In this document: in pieces, positions 51,107-59,068 of the stretch
Position numbering within the stretch: position 1 is the first letter of the stretch
Layout of the letters: each line of letters starts with the position of its first letter
Assembly (NCBI GenBank): GCA_013416435.1
Contig: JACCEN010000001.1
Location: 1-64,000 of the forward strand
Source of the DNA: Alcaligenaceae bacterium
GTDB taxonomy: Bacteria > Pseudomonadota > Gammaproteobacteria > Burkholderiales > Burkholderiaceae_B
Length of the DNA: 64,000 nucleotides
Reading direction: 5' to 3'
Notes under the pieces: generated by a model
Database searches by the model: none
What the model saw: only the letters and a program-made list of their open reading frames with translations
What the model was told of the DNA's origin: nothing
Made by a program: the position numbers and the translations under genes

Positions 51107-52105
51107 ATGATTTCACGCAGCCGACGACGCATGGTTGCCACGATGGGCGCCGTATCCCTGGGCGGAGCGATGGGCGTTTCGGCCCCGATGGTCCGAGCGC
51201 AGGCATCGGCCGGCGAGTATCCCAACCGGCCCATAAAAATCATCGTGCCGCTTGCGCCCGGCGGAGGCAGCGACATCACGACGCGGCAGATCGCCACTCA
51301 CTTGACCGAACGCCTGGGCGTGCCCGTCGTGGTCGAGAACAAGCCGGGCGCGGGCGGCAGCATCGGCACCCATGCGGCCGTCAGGGCACCGGCCGACGGC
51401 TACACCCTGCTCATGCTTTCCAGCAGCCATACCTGCAACGCCGCCTTGCGCGAACTGCCTTTCGATTCCATCAATAACATCGAACCGATCACGCTTTTGA
51501 AGCGAGAGGCCTTGATACTGGTGGGAAGCCCCAAGCTGCCCGCGGGCAATCTAAAAGAACTCATCGAATGGGCGCGCCGCGAGCCCGGTACCGTCACTTA
51601 TGGGTCTTCCGGCGTTGGCGGAATATCCCACCTGAGCATGGAGCATCTGGCCGCTCTTGCCGACATCAAGCTCAATCATATTGCCTACAAAGGGACAGGA
51701 CCGGCGCTGCAGGACACGATGGGAAACAACATCCATCTGCTTTTTTCATCGGTGGCCGCCGTCGTCCCGGTCGTGCAGGACAAGCGCGTGGCCGGCCTCG
51801 CCATCGCGGACGAGCGCATACCGGCGCTGCCGCAGGTTCCCAGCTTCAAAGAGGCCGGCGTCCCTGAATTCCGCTCGGGCTTCTGGCACGCCATAGCAGG
51901 CCCCAAAGGCATCCCGCCCGAAATCGTGGCACGGCTGAACGAAGAACTGCGGGCCATCTTGCAGTTGCCCGACATGCAGCAGCGCATCACGGCCGAAGGC
52001 AGTCAATCGGTGGGCGGCAGCCCGGAACAACTGATGGAAACCATTCGGGCAGACATCGCGCAATGGACGGACGTGGTCCGGAAAGCCGATATCAAGGCTT
52101 TATGA
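51107..52105 (+). CDS. Bug-family transporter binding protein 3, Tat-type signal
   Basis: 332 residues from MISRSRRRMVATMGAVSLGG, start after TTGGAGGACAT. The signal has twin arginines followed by a hydrophobic core and ends VRAQA, so Tat export is likely. Bug motifs: IKIIVPLAPGGGSDITTRQI, VVENKPGAGGSIGTHAAVRAPADGYTLLML and YKGTGPALQDTMG. Very similar over its whole length to Bug 4 (53133-54131): both share SSSHTCNAALRELPFDSIN and TYGSSGVGGI. The two are probably recent duplicates on either side of the FadR-type regulator. Confidence 0.94.
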   Translation: MISRSRRRMVATMGAVSLGGAMGVSAPMVRAQASAGEYPNRPIKIIVPLAPGGGSDITTRQIATHLTERLGVPVVVENKPGAGGSIGTHAAVRAPADGYTLLMLSSSHTCNAALRELPFDSINNIEPITLLKREALILVGSPKLPAGNLKELIEWARREPGTVTYGSSGVGGISHLSMEHLAALADIKLNHIAYKGTGPALQDTMGNNIHLLFSSVAAVVPVVQDKRVAGLAIADERIPALPQVPSFKEAGVPEFRSGFWHAIAGPKGIPPEIVARLNEELRAILQLPDMQQRITAEGSQSVGGSPEQLMETIRADIAQWTDVVRKADIKAL

Positions 52106-52121
52106 TGCGGTCGGAGCTGGA

Positions 52122-52301
52122 GGGGTCAGACCCCGCATGGGGTCTGACCCCTAGTGGCGAGCGGGAAAGCGGGGGTCAGACCCGGTACCGGGTCTGACCC
52201 CCGGGTGACGACCGGAAGAAGCGGCAAGGGGACAGACCCTATACGGGGTCTGTCCCGGGCAGAAACCAAGTGGGGTCAGACCCGGTACCGGGTCTGACCC
52301 C
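52122..52301. repeat. Four palindromic elements between Bug 3 and the FadR-type regulator
   Basis: 52122-52151 (centre GCAT); 52172-52201 and 52272-52301, both with the paired variant CCCGGTACCGGG in the centre; 52228-52256, the GGGGACAGACCC / GGGTCTGTCCC class. The last (52272-52301) contains the final codons of the regulator gene, which ends at 52276. Confidence 0.93.
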
Positions 52302-52977
52302 TTGCCACGGCGGCGAGCAGGCGTTCGCGGCTTTGGCGGACGTGCGCGCGCATGAGGCGTTCCGCGCCGTCCGGATCCCGCCGCTCGATACAGTCGACGA
52401 TGGCGTGGTGTTCCTGGTGTATATGAGTCATGTCGCGGCGCAGTTGCCCCGACCGCATGCGGCACAGCCGAAGCAATGTGTACAGGTCCCGGCATAGCAG
52501 ATTGGTGATCCACTTGTTGCGGCTGCCCAGCACGATGGTGCGATGGAAGTCCTGATCGGAATCCACCTTGAATACCGCCTCCATGTCGCGGCTGCCAAGA
52601 TTCTCGAGCCCCGACGTGATGGCACGCAGCCGACGCACCTCCGGCAAAGTCATGTATTCGGCCGCCAGCCGGCTGGCCATGCCTTCCAGCGATTCGCGCA
52701 CGGTCAGGATCTGGTCCATGTCTTCGACGGACAAATCGGCGACACGCACCCCTGCATGCGGCACCCGCTCCAGCAGGCGCCGGCCTTCCAGCGTGCGGAT
52801 CGCCTCCCGCAAGGGACCGCGGCCGATGCCGAGCGTGTCGGCCAGGACCTGCTCGGGCAGCCGCGCGCCCGGGCCGTAATCCCCTTGCAGGATGAGGTCT
52901 TCAATGCGGCCCATGATCTCATCCACCGACAAACGCTGCCGGACGTCCGTTGCGTCTCGTGGGTCCATTGGCTTCAT
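52276..52977 (-). CDS. FadR-subfamily (FCD) GntR regulator
   Basis: 233 residues from MKPMDPRDATDVRQRL, after AAGGAA. N-terminal GntR winged helix (about 15-80): IEDLILQGDYGPGARLPEQVLADTLGIGRGPLREAIRTLEGRRLLERVPHAGV. C-terminal FCD domain with Asp and His metal ligands (RESLEGMASRLAAEYM, DQDFHRTIVLGSRN, HIHQEHHAIVDCIERRD). Such proteins respond to small organic acids. The C terminus GQTRYRV and TGA stop are encoded by a palindromic element. Divergent from Bug 4; probably controls Bug 4 and the aconitase. Confidence 0.93.
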   Translation of the reverse strand: MKPMDPRDATDVRQRLSVDEIMGRIEDLILQGDYGPGARLPEQVLADTLGIGRGPLREAIRTLEGRRLLERVPHAGVRVADLSVEDMDQILTVRESLEGMASRLAAEYMTLPEVRRLRAITSGLENLGSRDMEAVFKVDSDQDFHRTIVLGSRNKWITNLLCRDLYTLLRLCRMRSGQLRRDMTHIHQEHHAIVDCIERRDPDGAERLMRAHVRQSRERLLAAVARGQTRYRV

Positions 52978-53030
52978 GTTGGTTCCTTCTACCGAGCCCG
53001 CAGCACATACTGCCTGCAAGCTCTATGGTT

Positions 53031-53062
53031 ATTGTTGACAATCTTATTTGATTGTCGATAAC
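53031..53062. promoter_or_regulatory. Two candidate FadR-type operator sites
   Basis: Site one ATTGT-TG-ACAAT (53031-53042) is a perfect palindrome. Site two ATTGT-CG-ATAAC (53051-53062) is a half-conserved repeat, 20 bp away, two helical turns. FadR/FCD regulators typically recognise TTGT-N2-ACAA-like palindromes. They lie in the divergent interval between the regulator and Bug 4. Confidence 0.65.
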
Positions 53063-53132
53063 ATTTTCAAGCTGAAAAAGTAATGAATAACCGTATCGTT
53101 CGCGGGACACATCCCCGCAGGAGGAAGACACC

Positions 53133-54131
53133 ATGGTTTCGACCACACGCCGCCGCTTGATTACTTCCATGGGCGCGCTGTCCGTAGGCAGCGGCCTCGG
53201 CATTTCCGCACCGACCGTGCTCGCCCAAGGCTCGCTGGGCGATTACCCCAACCGCCCCATCAAGATCATCGTACCGCTGGCTGCCGGCGGCGGCGGCGAC
53301 TTGACCGCAAGGCAATTGGCCCTGCACCTGACCGATCGCCTGGGCGTTCCGGTCGTCGTTGAAAACCGGCCAGGCGCCGGCGGCAGCATCGGCACCCATG
53401 CCGCCATCAAGTCTCCTCCGGACGGCTATACCCTGGTCATGCTGTCCAGCAGCCATACTTGCAACGCCGCGCTGCGCGAACTGCCCTTCGACTCCATCAA
53501 CGACATCGAGCCCATCACACTGTTCAAGCGCGAGTCGCTCATCCTCATCGGCAACAAAGACCTGCCGGTCAAGAGTTTCGGCGAACTCGTGGACTGGGCC
53601 AAGCGTGAACCCGGCATCGTCACCTATGGCTCATCCGGCGTCGGCGGCATCACCCACCTGAGCATGGAACACTTGGCCGACCTCGCGGGAATCAAGCTCA
53701 ACCACGTCGCCTACAAAGGCACGGGCCCTGCCTTGCAGGACACCATCGGCGGCACGGTCAACCTCATGTTTTCGTCGGTCGCCATCGTCGTGCCGGTCGT
53801 TCAGGAAAAGCGCGCCATTGGCCTGGGCATCGCCGACGCCCGCATTCCCGCCTTGCCAGACGTGCCCAGCTTCAAGGAGGCCGGCGTCCCTGGATTCAAG
53901 TCCGACCTGTGGCACGCCGTGGCGGGGCCCAAGGGCATCCCCAAGGAAATCGTCGCTCGCTTGAACAAGGAAATGGCCGAGGTCCTGAAAAGCCCGCAAA
54001 TGCAGGAACGCATCCAGTCCGAAGGCAGCACGCCCGTCGGAGGCAGCCCCGAGCAACTGCTCGAAACCATCAGTGCCGACATTGCGCAGTGGAAAGACGT
54101 CATCCGCAAAGCCGACATCAAAGCGACCTGA
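53133..54131 (+). CDS. Bug-family transporter binding protein 4, Tat-type signal
   Basis: 332 residues, the same length as Bug 3. Signal MVSTTRRRLITSMGALSVGS... ending LAQ has twin arginines. Motifs IKIIVPLAAGGGGDLTARQL, VVENRPGAGGSIGTHAAIKSPPDGYTLVML and VAYKGTGPALQDTIGG. The aconitase start lies 14 bp after its stop, so the two are one operon, probably under the FadR-type regulator. This suggests the bound ligand is a tri- or dicarboxylate processed by the aconitase-like enzyme; that is inferred. Confidence 0.94.
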   Translation: MVSTTRRRLITSMGALSVGSGLGISAPTVLAQGSLGDYPNRPIKIIVPLAAGGGGDLTARQLALHLTDRLGVPVVVENRPGAGGSIGTHAAIKSPPDGYTLVMLSSSHTCNAALRELPFDSINDIEPITLFKRESLILIGNKDLPVKSFGELVDWAKREPGIVTYGSSGVGGITHLSMEHLADLAGIKLNHVAYKGTGPALQDTIGGTVNLMFSSVAIVVPVVQEKRAIGLGIADARIPALPDVPSFKEAGVPGFKSDLWHAVAGPKGIPKEIVARLNKEMAEVLKSPQMQERIQSEGSTPVGGSPEQLLETISADIAQWKDVIRKADIKAT

Positions 54132-54145
54132 TACCTGCGGGAACC

Positions 54146-56854
54146 ATGACCAATCCTTCTCTTCACGACGCAGCCGACGCGCTGCGTTCGCGTTGCCGCC
54201 AGGTTTTCGAATCCGGCGGCAAGCGCTACGCCTATTATTCCCTGCCCGAGTTGGCGGCGTTCGCCGAGGCGAAGCTTGACCGCCTGCCTTATTCGATCCG
54301 TGTCCTGCTTGAAAACCTGCTGCGCCATGCCGATCGCGATGACGTCGGCGGCACGCTGCCGCTTGCAGTGCTGCGCAACTATCACGAGCGTGTCGGCAAA
54401 GACACCATACCGCTGATGCTCGCGCGCGTGATGGCGCAGGACGTCAGCGGCATTCCGGCGTTGATAGACCTGGCCACCATGCGGGACGCCATGGCGCGCG
54501 CCGGCGGCGACCCGTCCAGAATCAATCCGCGCATCCCCGTCGAACTCATCGTCGACCACTCGCTGGAAGTCGATCATGCCGGCAAGGATGGCGCGCTCGA
54601 CTTGAACGTCGCCCTGGAGTATCGCCGCAATCGCGAGCGCTACACCTTCCTGAAATGGGCGCAGCATGCGGTCGACAATCTCTCCATCGTTCCCCCGGGC
54701 GCCGGCATCCTGCACCAGATCAATCTGGAGCATCTGGCGCGCGTAGTGTTCGTCGACCACAGCCAGGACCCGCCGCTGGCCTATCCCGATACGCTCGCCG
54801 GCACTGACAGCCATACCGCCATGATCAATGCGGTCGGCGTGCTGGGCTGGGGAGTGGGAGGCATCGAAGCGGAAGCAGCCATGCTGGGCGAACCGCTGTC
54901 TTTCCTGTTGCCGCCAACGGTTGGCGTGCGCCTGCTGAACCGTCCGAAGGCCGGCGTTACCGCGGCCGACATCGTGCTTACCCTGACTCGCTTGCTGCGC
55001 GAAGCCAAAGTCGTGGAAAGTTTCGTCGAATTCACCGGCCCCGCCCTGGACAGTGACGCGCTGACGCTCGAAGACCGCGCGACCCTGGCCAATATGTCGC
55101 CGGAATACGGCTCCACCTGTGGATTTTTCCCGGTGGACGCGGCCACCATAGATTACTTGCGCCGATCCGCCCGCGACGAAGACGCCATCGAACTGGTCGA
55201 GCGCTACTGCCGCCTGCAAGGGCTGTGGCGCGATGCGGACGCCCCCGAACCGGAATTTTCGCGCGTCGTCGAGCTGGATCTGGCCACGGTGGAGCCCAGC
55301 GCTGCGGGACCGCGCAGGCCGCATGAGCGTGTGGCCCTGCCGGATATTCCAGCCTCTTTCCTCGCCGCCTGCCCGCAAGCGGGGCCTCGCGCGTCTGCGG
55401 CGGCCCCGGCGGGGCTCGATCATGGCGCAGTCATTCTTGCCGCCATCACGAGCTGTACCAACACTTCCAATCCCAGCGCGATGATCGCCGCAGCGCTGCT
55501 GGCGCGCAAGGCCCGCGCCAGAGGCCTGCGGGTGCGCGAGTGGGTCAAGACCTCGTTCACGCCCGGCTCGAAAGTCGTCAGCGACTACCTGCAGGCCAGC
55601 GGCCTGCAAGCCGATCTGGACGGCCTGGGCTTTCATCTTGCCGGCTATGGCTGCGCCAGCTGCGGCGGCGGCTCGGGCCCGATCGCGCCGGACGTCCAAT
55701 CCGCCATCGAAAGCCGGGGCCTCACCGTTTCAGCCGTCCTGTCCGGCAACCGGAACTTCGAGGGTCGCATCCATCCGCTCGCCCGCGCCAATTATCTGCT
55801 TTCACCGCCGCTGGTCGTCGCCTACGCGCTTGCAGGCAGTGTACGCATGGACCTGACCAAGGAGCCGCTGGGCCTTGCGCCTGACGGCTCGCCCGTGTAT
55901 TTGTCCGATATCTGGCCGGACAATGCCGAGATCAAGGATATCGAGAAGCGCTACGTCACGCCGGACCGCTTTCGCACGCAATACGCCGACATCAGCAAAG
56001 GCGACGCCGGATGGCAGACGCTGCCCTCGGGCGGCTCGATGCTCTATGAATGGGATCCCGACAGCACCTACGTACGCCGGCCACCCTACATCGACCAGCG
56101 GCCGCCGGCAAACCGGGCGGTGCGCGGTGCCCGGCCACTGCTCGTCCTGGGCGACAGCGTGACCACGGACAACATCTCGCCGGCCGACGGCATACGCCCG
56201 GATATCCCGGCGGGCCGCTATCTGCAGGATTGCGGCGTCTCGCCATCCGGACTGCATACCTTCATCGCGCGGCGCGGCAACCACGAGGTCATGATGCGCG
56301 GCACCTTCACCGGCGGTCGGCTGGCCAACGAATTGCTGCCGCAAGGCCCAGCGGGAAGCACGCTCGTCATGCCGGAGCGCCGCGTGGCGTCGATCTATGA
56401 CGCCGCCATGCATTATCTTGCGGCCAGCGTCCCGGTGGTGGTCGTGGCGGGGCGGGAATACGGGACCGGATCCTCACGCGACTGGGCGGCAAAAGGCACC
56501 CGCCTGCTCGGCGTCCAGGCAGTACTGGCCGAGAGCTTCGAACGCATACATCGCTCGAACCTGGTGAACATGGGCGTACTGCCGCTGCAATTCGAGCCTG
56601 GCGTCACGCGAGACTCGCTGGGCATCACCGCCGAGACCCGTTTCGACATCGACGTCCCCGACACGATACAGCCTAACGGCTGGATCGACTGCCGTATCAC
56701 GGACGCCGACGGCACCCGGACGATACGCCTCCAGGCACGATTGAACACGGTGCACGAAGAGGCGGTATGGCGCAAAGGCGGCATACTGATCAGCATGCTC
56801 GATCATTTCCTGATGGAGGGCCGGCTCCAGGGTCAGACCCCGCATGGGGTCTGA
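54146..56854 (+). CDS. Divergent AcnA-type aconitase / hydro-lyase
   Basis: 902 residues, AcnA length. Conserved: GTDSHTAMINAVGVLGWGVGGIEAE, GSTCGFFPVD, the Fe-S ligand Cys of AAITSCTNTSNP, two more Cys in GYGCASCGGGSG, NRNFEGRIHP, and GTGSSRDWAAKGT. Unlike AcnA, the usual IGNSGP is GGGSGP, TTDHISP is TTDNISP, and the GSRRGN-type segment is FIARRGN. These changes near the active site suggest a substrate other than citrate/isocitrate, such as another tricarboxylate or methylated acid. Operon with Bug 4. The last 7 residues (GQTPHGV) and TGA come from a palindromic element. Confidence 0.88.
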   Translation: MTNPSLHDAADALRSRCRQVFESGGKRYAYYSLPELAAFAEAKLDRLPYSIRVLLENLLRHADRDDVGGTLPLAVLRNYHERVGKDTIPLMLARVMAQDVSGIPALIDLATMRDAMARAGGDPSRINPRIPVELIVDHSLEVDHAGKDGALDLNVALEYRRNRERYTFLKWAQHAVDNLSIVPPGAGILHQINLEHLARVVFVDHSQDPPLAYPDTLAGTDSHTAMINAVGVLGWGVGGIEAEAAMLGEPLSFLLPPTVGVRLLNRPKAGVTAADIVLTLTRLLREAKVVESFVEFTGPALDSDALTLEDRATLANMSPEYGSTCGFFPVDAATIDYLRRSARDEDAIELVERYCRLQGLWRDADAPEPEFSRVVELDLATVEPSAAGPRRPHERVALPDIPASFLAACPQAGPRASAAAPAGLDHGAVILAAITSCTNTSNPSAMIAAALLARKARARGLRVREWVKTSFTPGSKVVSDYLQASGLQADLDGLGFHLAGYGCASCGGGSGPIAPDVQSAIESRGLTVSAVLSGNRNFEGRIHPLARANYLLSPPLVVAYALAGSVRMDLTKEPLGLAPDGSPVYLSDIWPDNAEIKDIEKRYVTPDRFRTQYADISKGDAGWQTLPSGGSMLYEWDPDSTYVRRPPYIDQRPPANRAVRGARPLLVLGDSVTTDNISPADGIRPDIPAGRYLQDCGVSPSGLHTFIARRGNHEVMMRGTFTGGRLANELLPQGPAGSTLVMPERRVASIYDAAMHYLAASVPVVVVAGREYGTGSSRDWAAKGTRLLGVQAVLAESFERIHRSNLVNMGVLPLQFEPGVTRDSLGITAETRFDIDVPDTIQPNGWIDCRITDADGTRTIRLQARLNTVHEEAVWRKGGILISMLDHFLMEGRLQGQTPHGV

Positions 56855-56901
56855 CCCTAATTCTTTGCAGGGCCAGATCCCCGTACGGGGCCTGGCCCTA
56901 C
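56831..56901. repeat. Two palindromic elements at and after the aconitase 3' end
   Basis: 56831-56860 is AGGG...CCCT with centre GCAT and contains the aconitase stop. 56871-56901 is a 31-bp variant (left AGGGCCAGATCCCC, right GGGGCCTGGCCCT), in which the inner and outer changes are matched between arms. Confidence 0.88.
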
Positions 56902-57000
56902 GCTCCCGGGCCAGGCACGCCGCTTGCTGAGCCTCGATCGGATCCGAACCGCCGCCGGGCGGCCGGGACGCTTGCAGTTATCTTTGGTCAGGAGAAAAGC

Positions 57001-57126
57001 ATGAAAATAAAAATCTTATCGATGGTGATCGCTCTTGCGTTTGTAGCAGGATGCACCAACACGATGCGCGGCGCGGGGCAGGATATAGAGCGCGGCGGAG
57101 AAAAGATACAACAAAAAGCCGGCTAG
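57001..57126 (+). CDS. Entericidin A/B-family small lipoprotein
   Basis: 41 residues: MKIKILSMVIALAFVAGCTN, with lipobox VAGC, followed by TMRGAGQDIERGGEKIQQKAG. The GxGxDIxxGGxxI tail is diagnostic of entericidins, small outer-membrane lipoproteins tied to stress or programmed lysis in enterobacteria. The start follows TCAGGAGAAAAGC. Too short for many gene callers. A strong terminator follows 18 bp after the stop. Confidence 0.92.
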   Translation: MKIKILSMVIALAFVAGCTNTMRGAGQDIERGGEKIQQKAG

Positions 57127-57144
57127 GGCCGGCATCGCGATGGG

Positions 57145-57182
57145 ATGGCGGTGGGGTTCCGTAGCCTCACCGCCATTTTTTT
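57145..57182 (+). terminator. Intrinsic terminator after the entericidin gene
   Basis: Hairpin with arms ATGGCGGTGGGG and CCTCACCGCCAT (one mismatch) followed by seven Ts. A palindromic repeat begins at the very next base, 57183. Confidence 0.88.
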
Positions 57183-57255
57183 GGGGTCAGACCCCGCATG
57201 GGGTCTGACCCCCGCATAGACGGTTGGGGTCGTACCCCGTACGGGGTACGACCCC
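57183..57255. repeat. Two palindromic elements after a terminator
   Basis: 57183-57212 (centre GCAT) directly follows the T-run of the entericidin terminator. 57226-57255 is the variant GGGGTCGTACCCC with right arm GGGGTACGACCCC: two positions changed in each arm, both matched. It ends 7 bp before the next gene's stop. Confidence 0.93.
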
Positions 57256-57262
57256 TTTTCCC

Positions 57263-57472
57263 CTATGCGTGAGCGCGCTGCATGCCCTGGACCACCAGGA
57301 AGACTGCGGTGCCGATGGCCAGCACGACCCACGACACAGTAAAAATAGCCACCAGGCCCAGCGCAATGGCAACGGCGGAGCCGACGAAAAGCACTTTATT
57401 GCGTGGACCCAGAATGGCGCCGATGGCGGTGCCCACGAGTATGGCTGCGAGAATCTGGATGATGTAGTGCAT
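57263..57472 (-). CDS. Small two-helix membrane protein, unknown function
   Basis: 69 residues from MHYIIQILAAILVGT, following AAGGGGGCATCC. Two or three hydrophobic segments: IIQILAAILVGTAIGAILG, KVLFVGSAVAIALGLVAIFTVSWVVLAIGTAVFLV. I do not recognise the family. An upstream Met (MNKKGAS) is possible. The stop lies 7 bp from a palindromic element. It precedes the PepSY gene stop region on the same strand. Confidence 0.6.
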   Translation of the reverse strand: MHYIIQILAAILVGTAIGAILGPRNKVLFVGSAVAIALGLVAIFTVSWVVLAIGTAVFLVVQGMQRAHA

Positions 57473-57555
57473 GGATGCCCCCTTCTTATTCATCGAATCC
57501 GCGGGCGGCACGAACGAAGCCCGCGTCGTCGTCCATACAGGACCGCCCGAGTGTA

Positions 57556-59046
57556 TCATCGAACGTCCCGGAAAAGCCTGCGCCATCCAATGACAATGCC
57601 GGTCATCGCGATCAGCACGCCCCCAAGGCTCAAGAGAATCATCGCGGCATCGCGCAGCGCGCCCGCTTTGAGCAGCGGCGGTGTATCCCAGCTGTGCAGA
57701 AAATAGAACAACCAGCGGCCTACTCTTTCTGATCGAGCAAGGCTCAGATTCACGTCAGCCGTGCGCAGGTCGATGTACATCCGTGTGTTGTCCGGATCCG
57801 CAAACTCCAGCATCAAGACCGGCAGCCCCCGCTTTGCCCCGCCGTTCATGGCTTCGGCATGCCGCTGGTAATAGTAGGCGTCATATGCCGTCAATAACGA
57901 TTGACGCACGATATCGGCCTGGAACAAAGCGGCCGCCGCCGGCCGGATTTCCTCCGGGCGCCAGCGATCGCCGACGCTCAATCCCTTGTCTTCCGCCCTT
58001 ACCAGCCGTGTATCGGCCGCCGCATCGTAGGCCAGCACATAGGGTTGGCCTGCCAGGCTCAGCCATGCCAGTTCGACCGGGACGAAACCGGTGTCGCTCA
58101 GGGCCGCAAGAATGCGCCGTGGATCATGCAGGCCGGAAAAATCCGTGCCGGCCGCTCCTCTATAGGAGGCCATGTCGGGCGAAGCATACGGAGAGAACAC
58201 GCGACCAGGATTCATGGACATCAGCCCGCTGAAGATCCACAAGCAAAGGAAAGCGCCGAAGAGCAGTCCGCCGATGTGGTGCCACTTCATCATCGGCGAG
58301 CGATAGGGCGAACGCGATCCCGATTTGTACCGTCCGCTGAAACGCCAGCGCCAGATGCCGAGGCACACGCCACTGGCCGCCAGCACCGTTCCCGCCCCGG
58401 ACAGCACGATCACGATCCATGACCAGACGGGGTCGACGGACTGGAAGCGCAGCATATAGAGCCAATGCAGCCATGCACCCACGTAATTCCATCGCTGCTG
58501 GCTATGTGGCGCATCCAGCACCACCTGTCCGGTTGCCGACGACACATACAAAGTGGACGGCTCCGGCGAGGAAACCTGGACCTTGTGCAGCGGCCGGTGT
58601 ATGTCCAGGCCGCGGCCATGGGTCCAGCGATCTTCCTGGACTTCGCCGAGGTAGGTCGAGGCCGTTGCGCCGGCGAAAGCCTGCGCGGAGAGCATGGCAT
58701 CGCCGGCGGTGGCCGGCTTTTGCAACGCGGCCCCGGTCAGCGCCGAAACCGCCTGTATGCGGTCGGGCGCTTTTCGCAAGACATAAGCCGGCCGGCCGCC
58801 GATCGATGTCAACACGGCCGTCGCCACGGAATCGCCCGGCGACCCGCCTTCCAGGTCGCCGAGCGGCACGCAGCATGCGTCCTCGGCAAGCGCGGGCAAT
58901 GTCGCCAAGCGCTCCGACGGCGTCAGCTTGGGGTAGCCCACATACAGCATCACCACCCCGCTGATGAACCACAGCAGCATCAAGACGCAGCCCCCGATGC
59001 CCATCCATCGATGCGCCAGATAGACCAGACGCTTCATTTTGCTCAT
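57556..59046 (-). CDS. PepSY-associated membrane protein
   Basis: 496 residues. PepSY-TM family: N-terminal helix RLVYLAHRWMGIGGCVLMLLWFISGVVMLYVGYP with the conserved HRWxG, a second pair of helices in the middle (WSWIVIVLSGAGTVLAASGVCLGIWRWRF and HHIGGLLFGAFLCLWIFSGLMSMNPG), and a final helix near the C terminus (MILLSLGGVLIAMTGIVIGW). Members often lie beside TonB-dependent receptors and are thought to aid iron reduction or release from siderophores. The receptor gene lies 22 bp upstream on the same strand. Confidence 0.9.
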   Translation of the reverse strand: MSKMKRLVYLAHRWMGIGGCVLMLLWFISGVVMLYVGYPKLTPSERLATLPALAEDACCVPLGDLEGGSPGDSVATAVLTSIGGRPAYVLRKAPDRIQAVSALTGAALQKPATAGDAMLSAQAFAGATASTYLGEVQEDRWTHGRGLDIHRPLHKVQVSSPEPSTLYVSSATGQVVLDAPHSQQRWNYVGAWLHWLYMLRFQSVDPVWSWIVIVLSGAGTVLAASGVCLGIWRWRFSGRYKSGSRSPYRSPMMKWHHIGGLLFGAFLCLWIFSGLMSMNPGRVFSPYASPDMASYRGAAGTDFSGLHDPRRILAALSDTGFVPVELAWLSLAGQPYVLAYDAAADTRLVRAEDKGLSVGDRWRPEEIRPAAAALFQADIVRQSLLTAYDAYYYQRHAEAMNGGAKRGLPVLMLEFADPDNTRMYIDLRTADVNLSLARSERVGRWLFYFLHSWDTPPLLKAGALRDAAMILLSLGGVLIAMTGIVIGWRRLFRDVR

Positions 59047-59068
59047 GGGTCGTTCTCCCGTTCCACCG

